Shown: piece after piece, positions 26,768 through 36,007 of the stretch
Layout: the number at the start of each line of letters is the position of its first letter
Numbering within the stretch: position 1 is the stretch's first letter
NCBI GenBank assembly: GCA_965212145.1
Contig: CBDBUY010000004.1
Coordinates: 372,001-436,000, forward strand
DNA length: 64,000 nt
Direction of reading: 5' to 3'
Origin: JAAEPI01 sp965212145
Lineage (GTDB): Bacteria; Bacteroidota; Bacteroidia; Cytophagales; Cyclobacteriaceae
Position numbers and translations under genes: made by a program
Notes under the pieces: generated by a model
What the model was told of the DNA's origin: nothing
The model's database searches: none
The model's input: only the letters and a program-made list of their open reading frames with translations

Positions 26768-27828
26768 TTTAAAGTTTAGTCGTCACTTCAAACCAAGTTC
26801 GTTGGTCTTGGATGGCGTGAGAAGTCCCGGGAATAGTAGGTGATCCACCTCCGTCACTCTGAGCGCAGGGAAGAGTCTGGAGGTGTTAGAAGATCGTGTG
26901 AGGTTTTCCAATGTTGGTTGGGCTTTCTCCTCGCTCTCGTGCCTCGAGGCTCGTTCGAAAGGACGGGAGATAATTAATTTTAGACGTCACTTCGAACCCA
27001 GTGCAGTGGGTAGTGGGTGGCGTGAGAAGTCCCGGGAATGGTTTGATTAGTTGTCCTTTTATCGGGCTTTCTCCTCGCGACCCATCCACCTCCGTCACTC
27101 TGAGTGTAACGAAGAGTCTGGAGGTGTTAGAAGATCGTGTGAGGTTTTCTTACGTTGTTCGGGCTTTCTCCTCGCTCTCGTGCCTCGACGCTCGTTCGAA
27201 AGGACGGAGCATAACTCAATATTAGACGTCACTTCGAACCCAGTGCGTGGATTGTGGGTGGCGTGAGAAGTCCCGGGAATGGTTAGTGACCCACCTCCGT
27301 CACTCTGAGCGCAGGGAAGAGTCTGGAGGTGTTGAAAGATCGTGTGCGGTTTTCTTATGTTGTTCGGGCTTTCTCCACGCTTACGACCCATCCACCTCCG
27401 TCACTCTGAGTGTAACGAAGAGTCTGGAGGTGTTAGAAGATCGTGTGAGGTTTTCCAATGTTGGTTGGGCTTTCTCCTCGCTCTCGTGCCTCGAGGCTCG
27501 TTCGAAAGGACGGGAGATAATTAATATGAAACGTCACTTCAAACCCAGTGCGTGGATTGTGGGTGGTGTGAGAAGTCCCGGGAATGGTTGGTGACCCACC
27601 TCCGTCACTCTGAGCGCAGGGAAGAGTCTGGAGGTGTTGAAAGATCGTGTGCGGTTTTCTTATGTTGGTTGGGCTTTCTCCTCATCCTCACCTTCGGCTC
27701 GGGATTCGTTCGAAAGGACGGATGATAAATTAGACGCTCGTTCGAAAGGACGGAGCATAACTCAATATTAGATGTCACTTCGAACCCAGTGCGTGGATTG
27801 TGGGTGGCGTGAGAAGTCCCGTGATGGT
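26768..27828. repeat. Repeat island B: direct repeats with embedded palindromic cores
   Basis: About 1.06 kb without a credible gene, made of four full units and one partial direct unit starting near 26774, 26984, 27231, 27533 and 27775. Each unit begins gtcacttcgaacccagtg (with variants) and includes a gcgtgagaagtcccggga segment. Five 40-base cores cacctcc...ggaggtg lie at 26846-26885, 27087-27126, 27292-27331, 27393-27432 and 27597-27636, all in one orientation and opposite to the cores in island A. Segments such as ctcgttcgaaaggacgg recur between them. The last partial unit abuts the methyltransferase stop codon. Long plus-strand open frames here are translations of the repeat. Confidence 0.9.
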
Positions 27829-28800
27829 TTAGGTAGCTTTCACACCCCTTACCACATTCACCCAATTCTGGTCACCATAAGGAACCACTTCACCTTGCAC
27901 CTCCGTCAATCCTCCAGCCTCTAAACGCTTCACAACATCAGCCATCCTCAGGGGATTGTCATACGCCGGAGAAAGCATGTTAAACGTGTCCAGGATCACC
28001 CACTTCCTTTTGTCATCTTTAGACAGATCCTTTGGGATGGTATTATCAATATCGCACAGAGGGACAAACCGATTTACCACCTTATTCAATCCAAGCCTGG
28101 AGAAGAAATTATACACCTTCATCAGCCAATCCACATTGTTTTCTATTCGCCGAAGCAATTTCTCATTGGACCATTTGGAAGTAAACGGACGCAAGATGTA
28201 CTTAGCATGCACTTTCGTCCACCAGCCGGTTTTAGGAAAGAAATCCACCACCAGCTGACCACCTGGCTTCAGCACCTTGATCAACGCATCGATGGACGCC
28301 ATGGGGTCGGGGGTGAACTGCAATACCCCAAAGCAAAAAATGTAATCGAAGGAGTTCTCCCCGAAGGGCATCTCGTAGATACTTGCCTGAAACAAGTGCA
28401 GTCGATCACTCGGCCCGTTCATACGATAGTTCGCGTTTACTGAGCTGGAGTAATCAAAGCTGTATAGGTTGGCCTCTGTTTCCTTCATCACAACAGAAGT
28501 AAATCGTCCGGCCCCACAGCCTGCCTCCAGAACGTTTTTCCCTTTTAGATCCTCCGGATTCCACTGGGTAGCTTTGAAGAAGCGCTCGGTGGTGAGGTCA
28601 TTGCCAGACAGGCGATCTACCTGTAAGTCTCCAAATTTATTCCACTGGAAACCGAAGTTGTCGGTGTAATTGGATTCAGGGACGAATCTGTATGCACCAT
28701 CGATAAGATCAAATTTTTCCTGTTCGGCGATCAGCGATGATCCATTTTGCCGCAGTGCGTCCCCAGTCTTAGGGTTAATTAGCTGAATGGCCTGATTCAT
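27829..28800 (-). CDS. Class I SAM-dependent methyltransferase
   Basis: A 323-residue protein whose first ~65 residues (IQLINPKTGDALRQNGSSLI...) resemble the short C4-type or Trm112-like leader found on many glycan-locus methyltransferases, though without cysteines. The SAM motif I is NVLEAGCGAGRFTSV; FDYIFCFGVLQFTPDP and LKPGGQLVVDFFPK follow. Substrate unknown; sugar O-methylation is likely from context. The start overlaps the epimerase stop by 4 bases. The 3' end runs into the last repeat unit of island B. Confidence 0.88.
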   Translation of the reverse strand: MNQAIQLINPKTGDALRQNGSSLIAEQEKFDLIDGAYRFVPESNYTDNFGFQWNKFGDLQVDRLSGNDLTTERFFKATQWNPEDLKGKNVLEAGCGAGRFTSVVMKETEANLYSFDYSSSVNANYRMNGPSDRLHLFQASIYEMPFGENSFDYIFCFGVLQFTPDPMASIDALIKVLKPGGQLVVDFFPKTGWWTKVHAKYILRPFTSKWSNEKLLRRIENNVDWLMKVYNFFSRLGLNKVVNRFVPLCDIDNTIPKDLSKDDKRKWVILDTFNMLSPAYDNPLRMADVVKRLEAGGLTEVQGEVVPYGDQNWVNVVRGVKAT

Positions 28801-29720
28801 GCTTTTGACATAGTTTTTATGATTCCTTCTTCCAAAGTAGTCAGCCGTCTGTTCAATAAAACTTTCATCTTAGAAATATCCGGTTTCCTTCTGGTCATAT
28901 CCCCTTCTTCCAAAGCCGGCAAATGAATGATTTGAGAGTTGGACGCAGTGATGTCAATGATTCTTCTGGCCAGTTCCAAAATGGTCATCTCATCATCAGA
29001 GCCCAGATTGATGGTATCATTGACAAATAATTCCTTTTCGATCGCGTTGATGGTGGCCTCCAAATTGTCATCTATGTAACAGAATGTTCGCGTTTGCTGT
29101 CCGTCTCCATAAATTGTGATATCTCTCCCGGCCAAGGCAGCTGACAGGAATTTGGAAATAACAAAATCCTCGGATTGAAGGGGTCCATAGGTATTAAAAA
29201 ACCGAAAGATGGTGTAATTCAATCCGTATTTGGCATGATAGGATCTCAGGAAAGCCTCGCCTACGTTTTTTACGATCGCATATGGCAATCTGGAATTCAA
29301 GGGAGTTGTTTCCTCGTGCTGGGGAATTTCAACCGGCTCACCATACACTTCGCTGGACGAGGAGTAGAACAGTCTTTTTACTTTATGTTCCACACAAGCC
29401 CGAACGATGTTCTTGATTCCCTCAATGTCATCTAAAACGTCCGTAGGATTTTGCAATGTACGTTGAACGCCCACCACAGCTGCATAATGAAAAACATAGT
29501 CGTACATGCGTTTTCCGAAAACTTTCTTCACCCTAACGGGATCGTTCACGTCTCCTGGAATAAAGTCCCAATTTTGGAGGTTCTCATCAGGCAACTTATC
29601 CGCCGACCCAGTACTCAGGTCATCAAAGACGGTAACATGGTAACTTGTACTTTCCACCAGTCGTCTGACTAAGGATCCTCCGACATTTCCAGCACCACCG
29701 GTGACCAGCACATTCTTCAT
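28797..29720 (-). CDS. NAD-dependent nucleotide-sugar epimerase/dehydratase
   Basis: A 307-residue extended SDR: VLVTGGAGNVGGSLVRRL binds NAD, SSSSEVYGEP and YAIVKNVGEAF supply the Ser and Tyr-x3-Lys, and RFFNTYGPLQ and GDGQQTRTFCYIDD are typical of UDP-glucuronate decarboxylase, GalE and related 4,6-dehydratases. The exact reaction cannot be fixed; UDP-xylose synthase-like or UDP-sugar 4-epimerase activity is most likely. It overlaps the upstream GT2 gene by 4 bases. Confidence 0.88.
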   Translation of the reverse strand: MKNVLVTGGAGNVGGSLVRRLVESTSYHVTVFDDLSTGSADKLPDENLQNWDFIPGDVNDPVRVKKVFGKRMYDYVFHYAAVVGVQRTLQNPTDVLDDIEGIKNIVRACVEHKVKRLFYSSSSEVYGEPVEIPQHEETTPLNSRLPYAIVKNVGEAFLRSYHAKYGLNYTIFRFFNTYGPLQSEDFVISKFLSAALAGRDITIYGDGQQTRTFCYIDDNLEATINAIEKELFVNDTINLGSDDEMTILELARRIIDITASNSQIIHLPALEEGDMTRRKPDISKMKVLLNRRLTTLEEGIIKTMSKA

Positions 29721-30604
29721 AAAATAAGATTTTTTACTACACCCAGAAATCGACGACTGAAGAGCAAAGAAACATTCAGCCCAACCCCTTTTCTCAAATA
29801 GGCAATACTCATGGATCTATGTTTTTTGGTCATGGCCAGGTGCAATGAAATGTAAAACATGAGTCCTGCTTTTAACTCATGGAAGCGTTCCTCATATTTG
29901 TTCGTGAATTGCTCATCCTCTGCAAGGTATTTGATCAGCAGAGAAACACGCTCAATCAATTTATCAGGATTGGTGTCGATCACACTTCTGCCTTCATGAT
30001 TCAGCACAGTTGATGTAACCGTATTACAATTCAAAAAATCAAATCGGCTGGCCATTCTCATCCACAACTCATAATCTTCGGCAGCAGATAATTTTCTATC
30101 CTCGTTAAAGGGGTTTTCTAAGGCAATATCTTTTCGAACAAAAACCCCGTTGCAACTCAGATGATTGCCGTTAATAAGCACATCATTCAATTCGTCTGGT
30201 AAGGTATCGACTATACGGATAAGCTCCCCATCAGGATATTTCACATCGTATCCCTGATGAAAAATCTCCGGATTATCCTTTTCTGCAATAAAATTCTTAG
30301 CTACCTGCAAGTGATTTGGATAGGCAAAATCATCTGAGTCAAAGAAATTCACATACTCGCCTTTCGCCAGCTTCGCTCCGTAATTACGAGCGGCTCCTCG
30401 TTCTCCGTTTTCTTTTTTATGATAGCTTAAGCGAGGATCCCGCATCTCTCCAATCACTTGCTCAGTATCATCAGAGCTCCCATCGTCCACCACAATCACC
30501 TCGAAATCATCAAACGATTGATCAAGTAAAGTCTGAATCGTTTTAGGAATAAAATCTCCGCGGTTATACGTAGGAATCACTATAGAAAAGAATGGCGTAT
30601 TCAA
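29717..30604 (-). CDS. Family 2 glycosyltransferase
   Basis: A 295-residue GT2: FSIVIPTYNRGDFIPKTIQT, VVDDGSSDDTEQVI and NFFDSDDFAYPNH (D-x-D) are all present, and AAEDYELWMRMA gives the ED acid pair. The C-terminal part is amphipathic and basic. It is one of a chain of transferase genes joined by 4-base overlaps. Donor and acceptor unknown. Confidence 0.9.
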   Translation of the reverse strand: MNTPFFSIVIPTYNRGDFIPKTIQTLLDQSFDDFEVIVVDDGSSDDTEQVIGEMRDPRLSYHKKENGERGAARNYGAKLAKGEYVNFFDSDDFAYPNHLQVAKNFIAEKDNPEIFHQGYDVKYPDGELIRIVDTLPDELNDVLINGNHLSCNGVFVRKDIALENPFNEDRKLSAAEDYELWMRMASRFDFLNCNTVTSTVLNHEGRSVIDTNPDKLIERVSLLIKYLAEDEQFTNKYEERFHELKAGLMFYISLHLAMTKKHRSMSIAYLRKGVGLNVSLLFSRRFLGVVKNLIL

Positions 30605-31740
30605 GACGTCAATTTTTGCGTAAAAGTATCTTTTCCAATCGTATAGAGTTGCTTCACCGAATTAATCATTTGATCAATGTCAAAAATCTTTACTGACTGT
30701 TTTCCATTCTCTGAAAGTTGTGTTGCAAGCTTGCGATTTTCAAAAAGTTCTAGAATTGCGTTCGCAATTTCCACTGAGCTTTCATAATCCACAACTAAGG
30801 AATTCTTCTGGTGTTTTATGAAATCATGTGCTACTCCGGAAATAGTAAGCACTGATGGAATCCCGGCAGCCAATGCTTCAACATACGTCTGCCCAAAGGC
30901 CTCCACTTCCGGACCAATTGGCACATGCACAAAGACATCAAGACATTGATAAAGGGCCTGGACATCCTCTTCGAATTCGATTGTTCGCCAATTCTGCTCA
31001 GGTAGCTTCTCGAGTTGGCTGTGTAGATAGTCTGAATAGTCGCCTTTAGCATTCGCAAGCAGTAATTGGGCATCAGGAATAGTCGGCAATATTCTTTCGA
31101 AAGCCTGAATCACGTATTGTATTCCTTTCAACTCCGTGAAACGACTGATCATACCCACGACGGGCTGTCCATTGATCCCATGCTTTTGACGAACCAATTC
31201 GACTCTTTCAGGTGAAACTTCCTGAAACTCCCTCAGATGAAATCCGTGAGGAATGGTCACGACCTTTTCTTCGGGCACTTTCTCCCGATCGATCATTACG
31301 CTGCGAACTACCCCCGACACGGCCACTAAATGTGTTGCTTTTTGATTGATCCACTTGTCAATTCTCAATCCTTTGGGATATTGAATATGATGTATCAAAG
31401 AATAATGACGCGTATATATTCGCTTTTTGATCCCGGTTAACCAGGCGGCTGTGATCCCTAAATAACCTGCCTCATACAAATGACAATGGACTATCTGTGG
31501 TCGGTTTTTGAAGAAGTAATTGATCAACCACACAAAGGTTGTGAGCTTTTGAAGCACTCCCACAATGCCTCTCCTCCGGTAATGGATACCCTCCCGTTGC
31601 AGAAAGGACTCGAAAGAAGACGAATGAGGATTAAGCAATATCACGTCCAAATCGTAAGCCTCTTTGAGACCTGATAGAGTCCATTCAAAACCCAGCGATT
31701 TCTCCACAGCCGAAATCACGTATGTGACCTTATTGCTCAT
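30601..31740 (-). CDS. Family 4 glycosyltransferase
   Basis: A 379-residue GT-B enzyme. VTYVISAVEKSLGFEWTLSG opens the acceptor domain; HCHLYEAGYLG, KKRIYTRHYS and VVGMISRFTELKGIQYVIQA mark the fold, and GPEVEAFGQTYVEALAAGIP carries the EX7E motif. This pattern is close to LPS/capsule mannosyl- or N-acetylglucosaminyltransferases, but the sugar cannot be read. Overlaps both neighbours by 4 bases. Confidence 0.91.
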   Translation of the reverse strand: MSNKVTYVISAVEKSLGFEWTLSGLKEAYDLDVILLNPHSSSFESFLQREGIHYRRRGIVGVLQKLTTFVWLINYFFKNRPQIVHCHLYEAGYLGITAAWLTGIKKRIYTRHYSLIHHIQYPKGLRIDKWINQKATHLVAVSGVVRSVMIDREKVPEEKVVTIPHGFHLREFQEVSPERVELVRQKHGINGQPVVGMISRFTELKGIQYVIQAFERILPTIPDAQLLLANAKGDYSDYLHSQLEKLPEQNWRTIEFEEDVQALYQCLDVFVHVPIGPEVEAFGQTYVEALAAGIPSVLTISGVAHDFIKHQKNSLVVDYESSVEIANAILELFENRKLATQLSENGKQSVKIFDIDQMINSVKQLYTIGKDTFTQKLTS

Positions 31741-32630
31741 CGATTTTTAGACTGAAGATATACGCCAGTGAAAATCACATCGTAGGTTCTAAACCGCAGA
31801 GCTTTGGGCGCCAGGCGGAAGACATTGAACCGATCGATTAGCCAAAGCCAAAAAGGAGCTGCTGCCAACTGATAAATGAATAATTTGAAGCCCGAACCAT
31901 TCGGTTGTTCCTGCTTCAAATAATCAGGGTGCTTTTGTTCAAGAATTTTTGTAGCCTGAGCATATTCCTTCAATCGGCCGGCATACGAACGAGCAGATAT
32001 CTTGTCCAGGTGCCAAGAAATGATCTCAGCATTAAAATAAATTGGCACTCCCTGCTTGAAACATCGAATGGCTAAATCACGATCCTCCGCGTCTGTGAGG
32101 GCAGAGTCAAAGCCATCTAATTCGTCAAAAAGCCGTTTTGAAATTGAAAAATTGGCTGCCGTGATGAATGGGCTCTTCAGTCGACCTTCATGGTCCTGCT
32201 GAATCTCATGCATCCACTTCCTGCTGCGAGAAGCTTTGTATCGTTGTATGTCCGTTTCCATCTCATCCAAAGATTCAATTTGGCTACCGACCAGCACAGA
32301 ATTCGGCCTTTGCTTATGATGAGCCAAATGGCTCTCGATAAAGTCTTTCCCCGGCTTCATGTCGTCATCCGCGAACACCAAAATGTCCCCAGTGGCCACT
32401 TTTGCACCGGCATTTCGGGTGGCCGCCCTTCCCTGATTCGATTGTTCAATGATCCGGAGAGAGGTGAAGTCTCTTCTGGCCTTTAAAGTGGCAAGGGTAT
32501 CATCTGTTGAGCCGTCAATGACCAAAATGGTTTCAAAGTCCTTGGTTGATTGATTTGATAAGGCATCCAACGTTCTGTGAATTCGATGTTTGCCATTGTA
32601 GGACGGGACGATTACTGAGACAGTCATCAT
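31737..32630 (-). CDS. Family 2 glycosyltransferase
   Basis: A 297-residue GT2 with SVIVPSYNGKHRIHRTLDAL, VIDGSTDDTLATLK, VFADDDMKPGKDF (DDD metal site), and LTDAEDRDLAIRCFKQG as the ED-Y region. A C-terminal hydrophobic stretch (FKLFIYQLAAAPFWLWLIDR) could associate with the membrane. Overlaps both neighbours by 4 bases. Confidence 0.9.
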   Translation of the reverse strand: MMTVSVIVPSYNGKHRIHRTLDALSNQSTKDFETILVIDGSTDDTLATLKARRDFTSLRIIEQSNQGRAATRNAGAKVATGDILVFADDDMKPGKDFIESHLAHHKQRPNSVLVGSQIESLDEMETDIQRYKASRSRKWMHEIQQDHEGRLKSPFITAANFSISKRLFDELDGFDSALTDAEDRDLAIRCFKQGVPIYFNAEIISWHLDKISARSYAGRLKEYAQATKILEQKHPDYLKQEQPNGSGFKLFIYQLAAAPFWLWLIDRFNVFRLAPKALRFRTYDVIFTGVYLQSKNR

Positions 32631-33439
32631 CTTACAAGCGACAATCTAAGTAGCCAAGATGCAACACGGTTTAAGTGTATTGAAATTGCGGAATAATACT
32701 TTTTTTGAAAAGCGATGTTGTTCTCGGTCATCCACATCTCCTTCTTTCCGCTACTCGCACCCATGTAATGCACGACCTGAGCGGCCGGCTCATAGCCGAT
32801 TTCATAACCTAGATTCTTGAACTCCTTGCACCACTGGATATCCTCGGCGTACATAAAAAAATCGTCAGGCAATTTGCCCCCTGGAAGCTCTTTCAGCAAT
32901 CTAGCCCGAAACATGAAAAACGTCCCCCAGATCCAGTCAGTGGTGGTGGAAGTCCTGTGATCAAAAAAGGCTCCTTTTAGAACCTCAGCTCGCTTATCCG
33001 GACTCCAGAATTTCTGTATCCGAAACAGCTCGATCAGCGTATATTTCAATTCAGGGAATCGCTGGCACACGTGCTGCAGTCTACCATCCGGATACTCCAG
33101 ACGCGCCGATGCAACCGCCATACTTCTATTCGATACCAAATAATTATAGACAATGGAGATCGCATCATTTTTTAAAACCGTATCACTGTTGAGTAGAAGA
33201 ATAAATTCGCCCGAAGCATGTTGAATTCCCAGGTTATTGCCTTTGGCAAAGCCGAGGTTTTCGGTGCTTTGAATAAATTCATCTGCGTGGCTTTCAAGTT
33301 CTGTGGCATCCTGGGAAGAGGCATTGTCTACCACAATGATTTCATACGTTACCTCCTTAGTTAGTTGTCTTATCGATGCAATACTCGCCTTGGTTAGCTG
33401 AAGGGTATTGTAGTTGACAATGATGACCGAAACGTCCAT
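32627..33439 (-). CDS. Family 2 glycosyltransferase (rhamnosyltransferase-like)
   Basis: A 270-residue enzyme of the WbbL/rhamnosyltransferase subgroup: VSVIIVNYNTLQLTKASIAS, VVDNASSQDATELE, NLGFAKGNNLGIQHASGEFI, LLLNSDTVL, and FMYAEDIQWCKEFKNLGYEI. The subgroup often transfers deoxy-hexoses such as L-rhamnose or L-fucose, which would suit the GDP-fucose genes nearby. Donor assignment is inference. Confidence 0.9.
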   Translation of the reverse strand: MDVSVIIVNYNTLQLTKASIASIRQLTKEVTYEIIVVDNASSQDATELESHADEFIQSTENLGFAKGNNLGIQHASGEFILLLNSDTVLKNDAISIVYNYLVSNRSMAVASARLEYPDGRLQHVCQRFPELKYTLIELFRIQKFWSPDKRAEVLKGAFFDHRTSTTTDWIWGTFFMFRARLLKELPGGKLPDDFFMYAEDIQWCKEFKNLGYEIGYEPAAQVVHYMGASSGKKEMWMTENNIAFQKKYYSAISIHLNRVASWLLRLSLVR

Positions 33440-33442
33440 TCT

Positions 33443-34348
33443 CTATTGCCTCAGGACGCGCTTGAATAAATGCTTTACGCGTGCCACATTCCGATTGTTC
33501 TGAATGCGGAGTTGAGCTGAGGAAAGAGGAAACTCAGGTGGGTCAAAATTCTCCAGAAATTCATCGATGTTCTTGCCGGGTAGATAGGAGAGTGCAGGCC
33601 ATTCTTCAGGTTTGGCCGGATGAATGTTTTTTGCTATATGATAATTGGATTCATTCAGGTTTTTCCATTTATCAAAATACTCCTTTCGTGCAGCTTCAGC
33701 CTCCAGTTCTTCTGCGGAATGTCCCCAATTATTCAGTTTGAACCAAAGCTGCTTTTCTGTGCGTGCCCAGGTTTCATGAATCATGTAATAAGGGGACATT
33801 TTATTGAAAAACCCATTATGTCGGGCTCTTTCATAATTAGGCCGGGTTGTCGCCACAGGGGTCACTTCGGGCATTCGGTCTTTAAAATCAACATACAAAT
33901 ACCCGCCATCAAGTTTCTTGAAAAGAGGTATCCAGTTTGCGCAAACATTGCATGGGTGCTCGTCACCTGTTGGATTGGGATTGATCAATTTTAAGAATTC
34001 GGTGAATCCTTTGAAGTCTAAGAAATACTCGTCCGCATCCACTTGCAAGTGCCAACCTCCCGCTCCCATCCTATTGGCAATCATAGTTCGGTGACGATTG
34101 CCATTTTCTCTTGAGTTAAGGCCCTCAATGGAAAATTCATCTTCATAAATGTCTATTTTACTATCGACATCAATGGAACGAACAAACGACTGAAATTCCT
34201 CCATGTTAAACTCGAAAGGCTGCATTGCCCAGCTCATTCGATAACGATCTAACCCCAAACAAATAACATCCGAAAATTCATAAACTCTGGGCAATGAAGT
34301 CCTAAGGAATTCCCAATCGTAGGAGATGCAAAATCCGGTTTTAATCAT
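33443..34348 (-). CDS. Putative glycosyltransferase, GT-A-like, unassigned family
   Basis: A 301-residue protein that I do not recognise as a named family. Features that suggest a GT-A glycosyltransferase are the start IKTGFCISYDWEFLRTSLPR, LQVDADEYFLDF as a D-x-D metal site, and its place between GT2 genes with overlaps or a gap of 3 bases. Later conserved-looking stretches are HETWARTEKQLWFKLNNWGH and NYHIAKNIHPAKPEEWPAL. No signal peptide or membrane helix is seen. Function is inferred from context and the D-x-D only. Confidence 0.6.
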   Translation of the reverse strand: MIKTGFCISYDWEFLRTSLPRVYEFSDVICLGLDRYRMSWAMQPFEFNMEEFQSFVRSIDVDSKIDIYEDEFSIEGLNSRENGNRHRTMIANRMGAGGWHLQVDADEYFLDFKGFTEFLKLINPNPTGDEHPCNVCANWIPLFKKLDGGYLYVDFKDRMPEVTPVATTRPNYERARHNGFFNKMSPYYMIHETWARTEKQLWFKLNNWGHSAEELEAEAARKEYFDKWKNLNESNYHIAKNIHPAKPEEWPALSYLPGKNIDEFLENFDPPEFPLSSAQLRIQNNRNVARVKHLFKRVLRQ

Positions 34349-35271
34349 TTCATAAAACCAAGTCTGGAAAAATAGAATTTAAGAAAAGCACCCGGCCACT
34401 TGCGAAGCATTTTGATCATGATCTTGATCATGTCAAAGTACTCGTGCTGAGTGCGCTTCTGATAGCTTAAGAATTTTTGATATTCAAATAAATTTCGACT
34501 TAGATGTCGTTCAGCCATTTTGTTTGAGATAATTTGTCCTTTCTGATAGTACCGAAATATTAGGTTCCGAACTTCATACAAGTTTTGCTCGGATTTCCCT
34601 TCAGAGATCACTTGGGTTCTGGTGAAATTCTTAGGCCAAATCCGGTGATGATGCATGACTTTATTGAAATAATAGAGGTCATGGTGAGCAGCTATACGGT
34701 ACCACATCTCAGTATCGCCAGCATCATGTAAAGTAAATGGACCGAGTTCCTTGAATATTTCAAATCGCAAAAGCCCAATGCCCTGTCTGACATATGGATG
34801 CGAAAAAATGGACTTTGGGCCAGCTTTGACATAATTCGATAGTTTAATAATACCACATGTATCATTATCCATTGTGGATGAAAGGAGGTCTCCTTTTTCA
34901 TTAATTTCATCAAACCCCGAACACACCAATCCAACTTTTTCATCTGCTTCGAGAACATCAACACAGTCGTGAAGAAATTCAGGTTCCCAAAGATCATCGG
35001 CATCCAACTTCCCCCAATATTCACCATCACATAAGGTGATACCATGGTTCCAGTTCGGCATCATCCCCAGATTTCTTTCATTTCGATAAAGCCTTATGCG
35101 ATCGTCTTGTTTTGCATAATTCTCACAGATTTGAAACGTTCCATCCGTTGAGCAATCATCAACTATGACCAGTTCAAAGTCAGTATAGGTTTGGTTGAGC
35201 ACCGACTCTATGGTCTTGCCTATGTATGGTTCGGCGTTATACACCGGAATTAAAACAGAAACTTTAGGCAT
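34345..35271 (-). CDS. Family 2 glycosyltransferase
   Basis: A 308-residue GT2: VSVLIPVYNAEPYIGKTIES, VIVDDCSTDGTFQI, NLGMMPNWNHGITL, KLDADDLWEPEFL and HDAGDTEMWYRIAA. The C-terminal ~70 residues are basic and aromatic, as in membrane-associated capsule transferases. Overlaps the GT-A-like gene downstream by 4 bases and the methyltransferase upstream by 8. Confidence 0.9.
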   Translation of the reverse strand: MPKVSVLIPVYNAEPYIGKTIESVLNQTYTDFELVIVDDCSTDGTFQICENYAKQDDRIRLYRNERNLGMMPNWNHGITLCDGEYWGKLDADDLWEPEFLHDCVDVLEADEKVGLVCSGFDEINEKGDLLSSTMDNDTCGIIKLSNYVKAGPKSIFSHPYVRQGIGLLRFEIFKELGPFTLHDAGDTEMWYRIAAHHDLYYFNKVMHHHRIWPKNFTRTQVISEGKSEQNLYEVRNLIFRYYQKGQIISNKMAERHLSRNLFEYQKFLSYQKRTQHEYFDMIKIMIKMLRKWPGAFLKFYFSRLGFMK

Positions 35272-36007
35272 TCTTTACAGCTTCAACGACTATGGTTTCA
35301 ACACGATTTGGAACTTCCCCCAGCTCGTGCCAGTGCTGCTCGATGTTCAAGAGGTTTTCGTCATTGCTTTCATTTACCTCTTTCATGCTGAAATCCTGAA
35401 ATCCTGAATTTTCCAAGAGAGATTTAAGTGTACTCTCAGTGTGTAAAAACTTGTGATGAAAGCTGTAAAAGAGTTTGTTCAGCACAAAAGTAGGGTTCTC
35501 TGGTAATTGAAACCGATCCGAATAATGTTGAATATAAGTTTTATTTACAGGATTATTTGGATTCAAAACCACCTCACAAAGTCGTTCCAAATTGGGTGTG
35601 GCTATGCGGATTTTACCTCCGGGTTTGAGCACCCTGAAGCACTCTTTGAGCATGAAATGTGCGTCCTCGTATGAAATATGCTCAATCATATGCTCTGAGA
35701 AAATGTAATCCATTGATTGGTCTGGAAATGGAAACTTTTGAGTAGCATCCATATACACCACATGGTCTTCCTTGGGTTCTATGTCTACATTGAGCCAGCC
35801 TTCAATAGAGTTGGACTGTGCTCCGATTTGGAGTTTTCTCACAGTGTGTCCACTCAGATACTTCTCAATCTTTGATCGTCTCTGACTCTTATGATAGGAT
35901 AAGTTTTTGGATTCTGGGGTAACTCCAAAAATTTTTAAAATTCCCCAATAGATCCGTCTTAAGAAACCCTGTTTTCTGAAGTTGTTGATCGTGAACTTAA
36001 CCCGCAT
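35264..36007 (-). CDS. Class I SAM-dependent methyltransferase
   Basis: A 247-residue protein with a basic N-terminus. KLQIGAQSNSIEGWLNVDIE is SAM motif I of the type seen in glycan-locus methyltransferases (LxxGxxxxxxxGWLNxD), then MDYIFSEHMIEHISYEDAH and FRVLKPGGKIRIATPNLERL. It overlaps the upstream unknown gene by 11 bases. Substrate unknown; a sugar hydroxyl is likely. Confidence 0.88.
   Translation of the reverse strand: MRVKFTINNFRKQGFLRRIYWGILKIFGVTPESKNLSYHKSQRRSKIEKYLSGHTVRKLQIGAQSNSIEGWLNVDIEPKEDHVVYMDATQKFPFPDQSMDYIFSEHMIEHISYEDAHFMLKECFRVLKPGGKIRIATPNLERLCEVVLNPNNPVNKTYIQHYSDRFQLPENPTFVLNKLFYSFHHKFLHTESTLKSLLENSGFQDFSMKEVNESNDENLLNIEQHWHELGEVPNRVETIVVEAVKNA

Noticed and set aside
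27001..27594. Several plus-strand open frames of 60-115 codons in repeat island B
   Set aside because: They are repeats read as peptide (RHSECNEESGG-like); the same peptide recurs several times and in other frames, with no independent signs of coding.
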